Of a stretch of DNA of 5,477 nucleotides, positions 4,542 through 5,477 are shown piece after piece. This stretch comes from Desulfoplanes sp. (lineage in GTDB: Bacteria > Desulfobacterota > Desulfovibrionia > Desulfovibrionales > Desulfomicrobiaceae), in NCBI GenBank assembly GCA_028708105.1, contig JAQVZR010000155.1, positions 1 through 5,477 on the forward strand. Reading direction: 5' to 3'. The position numbers were made by a program, and so were the translations under genes. Positions within the stretch are counted from its first letter, which is position 1. Each line of letters starts with the position of its first letter. The notes beneath the pieces were generated by a model. It saw nothing but the letters and a program-made list of their open reading frames with translations, did no database searches and had not been told where the DNA came from.

Positions 4542-4617
4542 TGGCTCCCCGGATAGGACTTGAACCTACAACCTAGTGATTAACAGTCACCCGCTCTGCC
4601 GATTGAGCCACCGGGGA
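4542..4617 (-). tRNA. tRNA-Asn (GTT)
   Basis: 76 nt including an encoded CCA (4542-4544). The acceptor stem TCCCCGG/CCGGGGA is complete. The anticodon loop CTGTTAA gives anticodon GTT (4582-4584), and the T arm carries GGTTCAAGTCC. Last of three tRNAs read from the minus strand, 4 bp after tRNA-Glu. Confidence 0.97.
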
Positions 4618-4621
4618 ATGA

Positions 4622-4699
4622 TGGCGTCCCCAAGGGGATTTGAACCCCTGTACCCAGAATGAAAATCTGGTGTCCTGGACCGAGCTAGACGATGGGGAC
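4622..4699 (-). tRNA. tRNA-Glu (TTC)
   Basis: 78 nt including encoded CCA. Acceptor stem GTCCCCA/TGGGGAC, anticodon stem CCAGA/TCTGG with loop TTTTCAT, giving anticodon TTC (4661-4663). The T arm has GGGGTTCAAATCCCC. The 5' end GTCCCCATCGTCTAG is typical of bacterial tRNA-Glu. Second gene of the operon, 9 bp after tRNA-Tyr. Confidence 0.97.
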
Positions 4700-4708
4700 G
4701 GCTGTGCA

Positions 4709-4794
4709 TGGTGGAGGGGGGAGGACTTGAACCTCCGAAGGCGTCCGCCGACAGATTTACAGTCTGTTCCCTTTGACCACTCGGGAACCCCTCC
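4709..4794 (-). tRNA. tRNA-Tyr (GTA)
   Basis: 86 nt including encoded CCA, with a long variable arm (class II) as expected for bacterial tRNA-Tyr. Acceptor GGAGGGG/CCCCTCC, anticodon stem ACAGA/TCTGT with loop CTGTAAA, giving anticodon GTA (4758-4760). T arm GGAGGTTCAAGTCCTCC. First gene of the operon, starting 17 bp downstream of the -10 element. Confidence 0.97.
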
Positions 4795-4810
4795 AAGATG
4801 CTGAAAGCGC

Positions 4811-4839
4811 TTGATATAGAAACTCATGGCCGGGGTCAA
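4811..4839 (-). promoter_or_regulatory. Sigma-70-type promoter of the tRNA operon
   Basis: On the minus strand, -35 TTGACC (4839-4834) and -10 TATCAA (4816-4811) are 17 bp apart. An A/T-rich run (4840-4848) precedes the -35 like an UP element. GCGC directly follows the -10: a GC-rich discriminator of the kind linked to stringent control of stable-RNA genes. TATATC (4818-4813) is an alternative -10 with a shorter spacer. Confidence 0.65.
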
Positions 4840-4840
4840 T

Positions 4841-4862
4841 AAAAAAATGAAGCGAACCGCTT
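4841..4862 (-). terminator. Short-stem terminator candidate of the 116-residue gene
   Basis: On the minus strand AAGCG-GTT-CGCTT forms a 5-bp stem with a 3-nt loop, followed by CA and seven T (4847-4841). The stem is short, but the U-tract and the position, 26 bp past the stop and just before the tRNA promoter, fit termination. Confidence 0.45.
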
Positions 4863-4887
4863 TTCCGTCGGTTGGATGTTCTCTCTG

Positions 4888-5238
4888 CTATTTTGGTGGC
4901 AGTTGAGGGAAATTGTTGGGGGGCAGGGCGTCCAAAAATTGGAGGGTTTCAATAGTTTCCTCGGAACCAAAGGCGTCCTGTTTCATGGCCTTGTAGGCTT
5001 TTGTTCCGAATTTTTTGAAATCTTCAGTCCATTGTCTGCCCCGTTTTTCCCAGAAGAGTTTGGTGGAGCGGACGGCAAAGATGCCTGTGCAGGCCATGAT
5101 GGCCAGGTTGGTTGCCACGGCTTTGACAAAGGATTTTTTTAGGAGTTCCCCTGATTCGATCAGGGCCAGCTCGGTGTTTTCTATTTTGGCGGGTACGTTG
5201 TTCCTAGAAGTCGGCTCTGTGGAAGTATGTGTTTTCAT
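4888..5238 (-). CDS. Hypothetical protein with one hydrophobic segment (116 residues)
   Basis: I do not recognise a family. From ATG 5238 the product has a polar, Thr/Ser/Asn-rich N terminus (1-20), an acidic stretch (KIENTELALIESGE, 18-31), one hydrophobic segment at about 37-56 (FVKAVATNLAIMACTGIFAV) that could be a membrane helix, a basic amphipathic stretch (WEKRGRQWTEDFKKFGTKAYKAMK, 63-86, quoted here as a region, key residues W70, K75 and K76), and a Pro-rich end. This suggests a membrane-associated protein with a cytoplasmic basic face. The start is uncertain: the frame stays open upstream to another ATG at 5367 and a TTG at 5409, but neither has a ribosome binding site, and 5238 has only a weak GGAA. 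Amino-acid usage on this strand is natural, while the overlapping plus-strand frame is not. Confidence 0.6.
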   Translation of the reverse strand: MKTHTSTEPTSRNNVPAKIENTELALIESGELLKKSFVKAVATNLAIMACTGIFAVRSTKLFWEKRGRQWTEDFKKFGTKAYKAMKQDAFGSEETIETLQFLDALPPNNFPQLPPK

Positions 5239-5380
5239 GGGATGTTCCGTCTGTTGTAAGCTTTCGACAGGGAGTGAGTGCCCGGACGAGGAGTAACGGC
5301 CTGTCAAGGAAGGTAAGGGGCACGTGATGGTGTCGGTTTCCGGGGCAAAAGCATCGTGTGAATCCATGTGTCGAAAATGA

Positions 5381-5409
5381 AAAATTACGGTTTCAGTGGA
5401 AATTGTCAA
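5381..5409 (-). promoter_or_regulatory. Possible promoter upstream of the 116-residue gene
   Basis: An exact -35 TTGACA (5409-5404) on the minus strand is followed 16-17 bp later by TAATTT or AATTTT, poor -10 matches. It would give a leader of about 135 nt if translation starts at 5238. Weak evidence. The bases from 5410 to the end of the window hold no assignable feature. Confidence 0.3.
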
Positions 5410-5477
5410 TGCTGGAGGATGCCTGGGGCTTTTGAGAGGAATCGAATGCGTAGTGGATGAGCATGGAAAGAAGGAAG

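Noticed and set aside
4542..4617. tRNA-Asn as an integration (att) site
   Set aside because: No integrase and no second copy of the tRNA 3' end within the window.
4573..4839. Two open frames on the minus strand across the tRNA genes
   Set aside because: They are translations of the tRNA genes themselves; phrases such as VPEWSKGTDCKSVGG and FPSGQREQTVNLS are well-known artefacts of tRNA-Tyr and neighbouring tRNA sequence.

Overview
The window looks like chromosomal DNA of a Gram-negative bacterium, most plausibly a member of the Desulfobacterota (Desulfobacter/Desulfobacula-like). This rests on a phenylacetate-CoA-ligase-type enzyme, a SpoIIAA-like protein, an outer-membrane phospholipase, and two small secreted proteins with an exosortase-type C-terminal tripartite signal of the 'PIPGA' variety. 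The taxonomic call is inference; no rRNA or marker gene is present.

Left part (1-2158): the 3' end of a paaK-like gene (+) converges on a short SpoIIAA-like gene (-), and a hairpin between them can terminate both. Divergent from the SpoIIAA-like gene is pldA (+), an outer-membrane phospholipase A1 with an intact His-Ser-Asn catalytic site, a signal peptide and a long N-terminal extension.

Middle (2159-2815): no conventional gene. It holds a perfect 9-bp dyad, a 30-codon ORF for a single-span membrane peptide behind an ideal AGGAGG ribosome binding site, a nested inverted-repeat element of about 200 bp that looks like a non-coding mobile or palindromic repeat, and a long near-perfect hairpin downstream of the next gene.

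Right-middle (2816-4300): two minus-strand genes for small exported proteins carrying PEP-CTERM/VPLPA-type sorting signals. Each is preceded by a sequence with the GG-N10-GC spacing of a sigma-54 (-24/-12) promoter, and the two promoter candidates share the pattern CGGT-N7-TTGCTTTT, with similar leaders of roughly 70-80 nt. A terminator separates the genes, so they look like two independently transcribed members of one regulon. Sigma-54 control fits the PrsK/PrsR scheme described for PEP-CTERM systems.

Right (4476-5477): a three-gene tRNA operon on the minus strand (Tyr-GTA, Glu-TTC, Asn-GTT), with a recognisable promoter, a GC-rich discriminator and a strong terminator. Upstream of it is an unrecognised 116-residue minus-strand gene with one hydrophobic segment. 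The last ~70 bases hold nothing I can assign.
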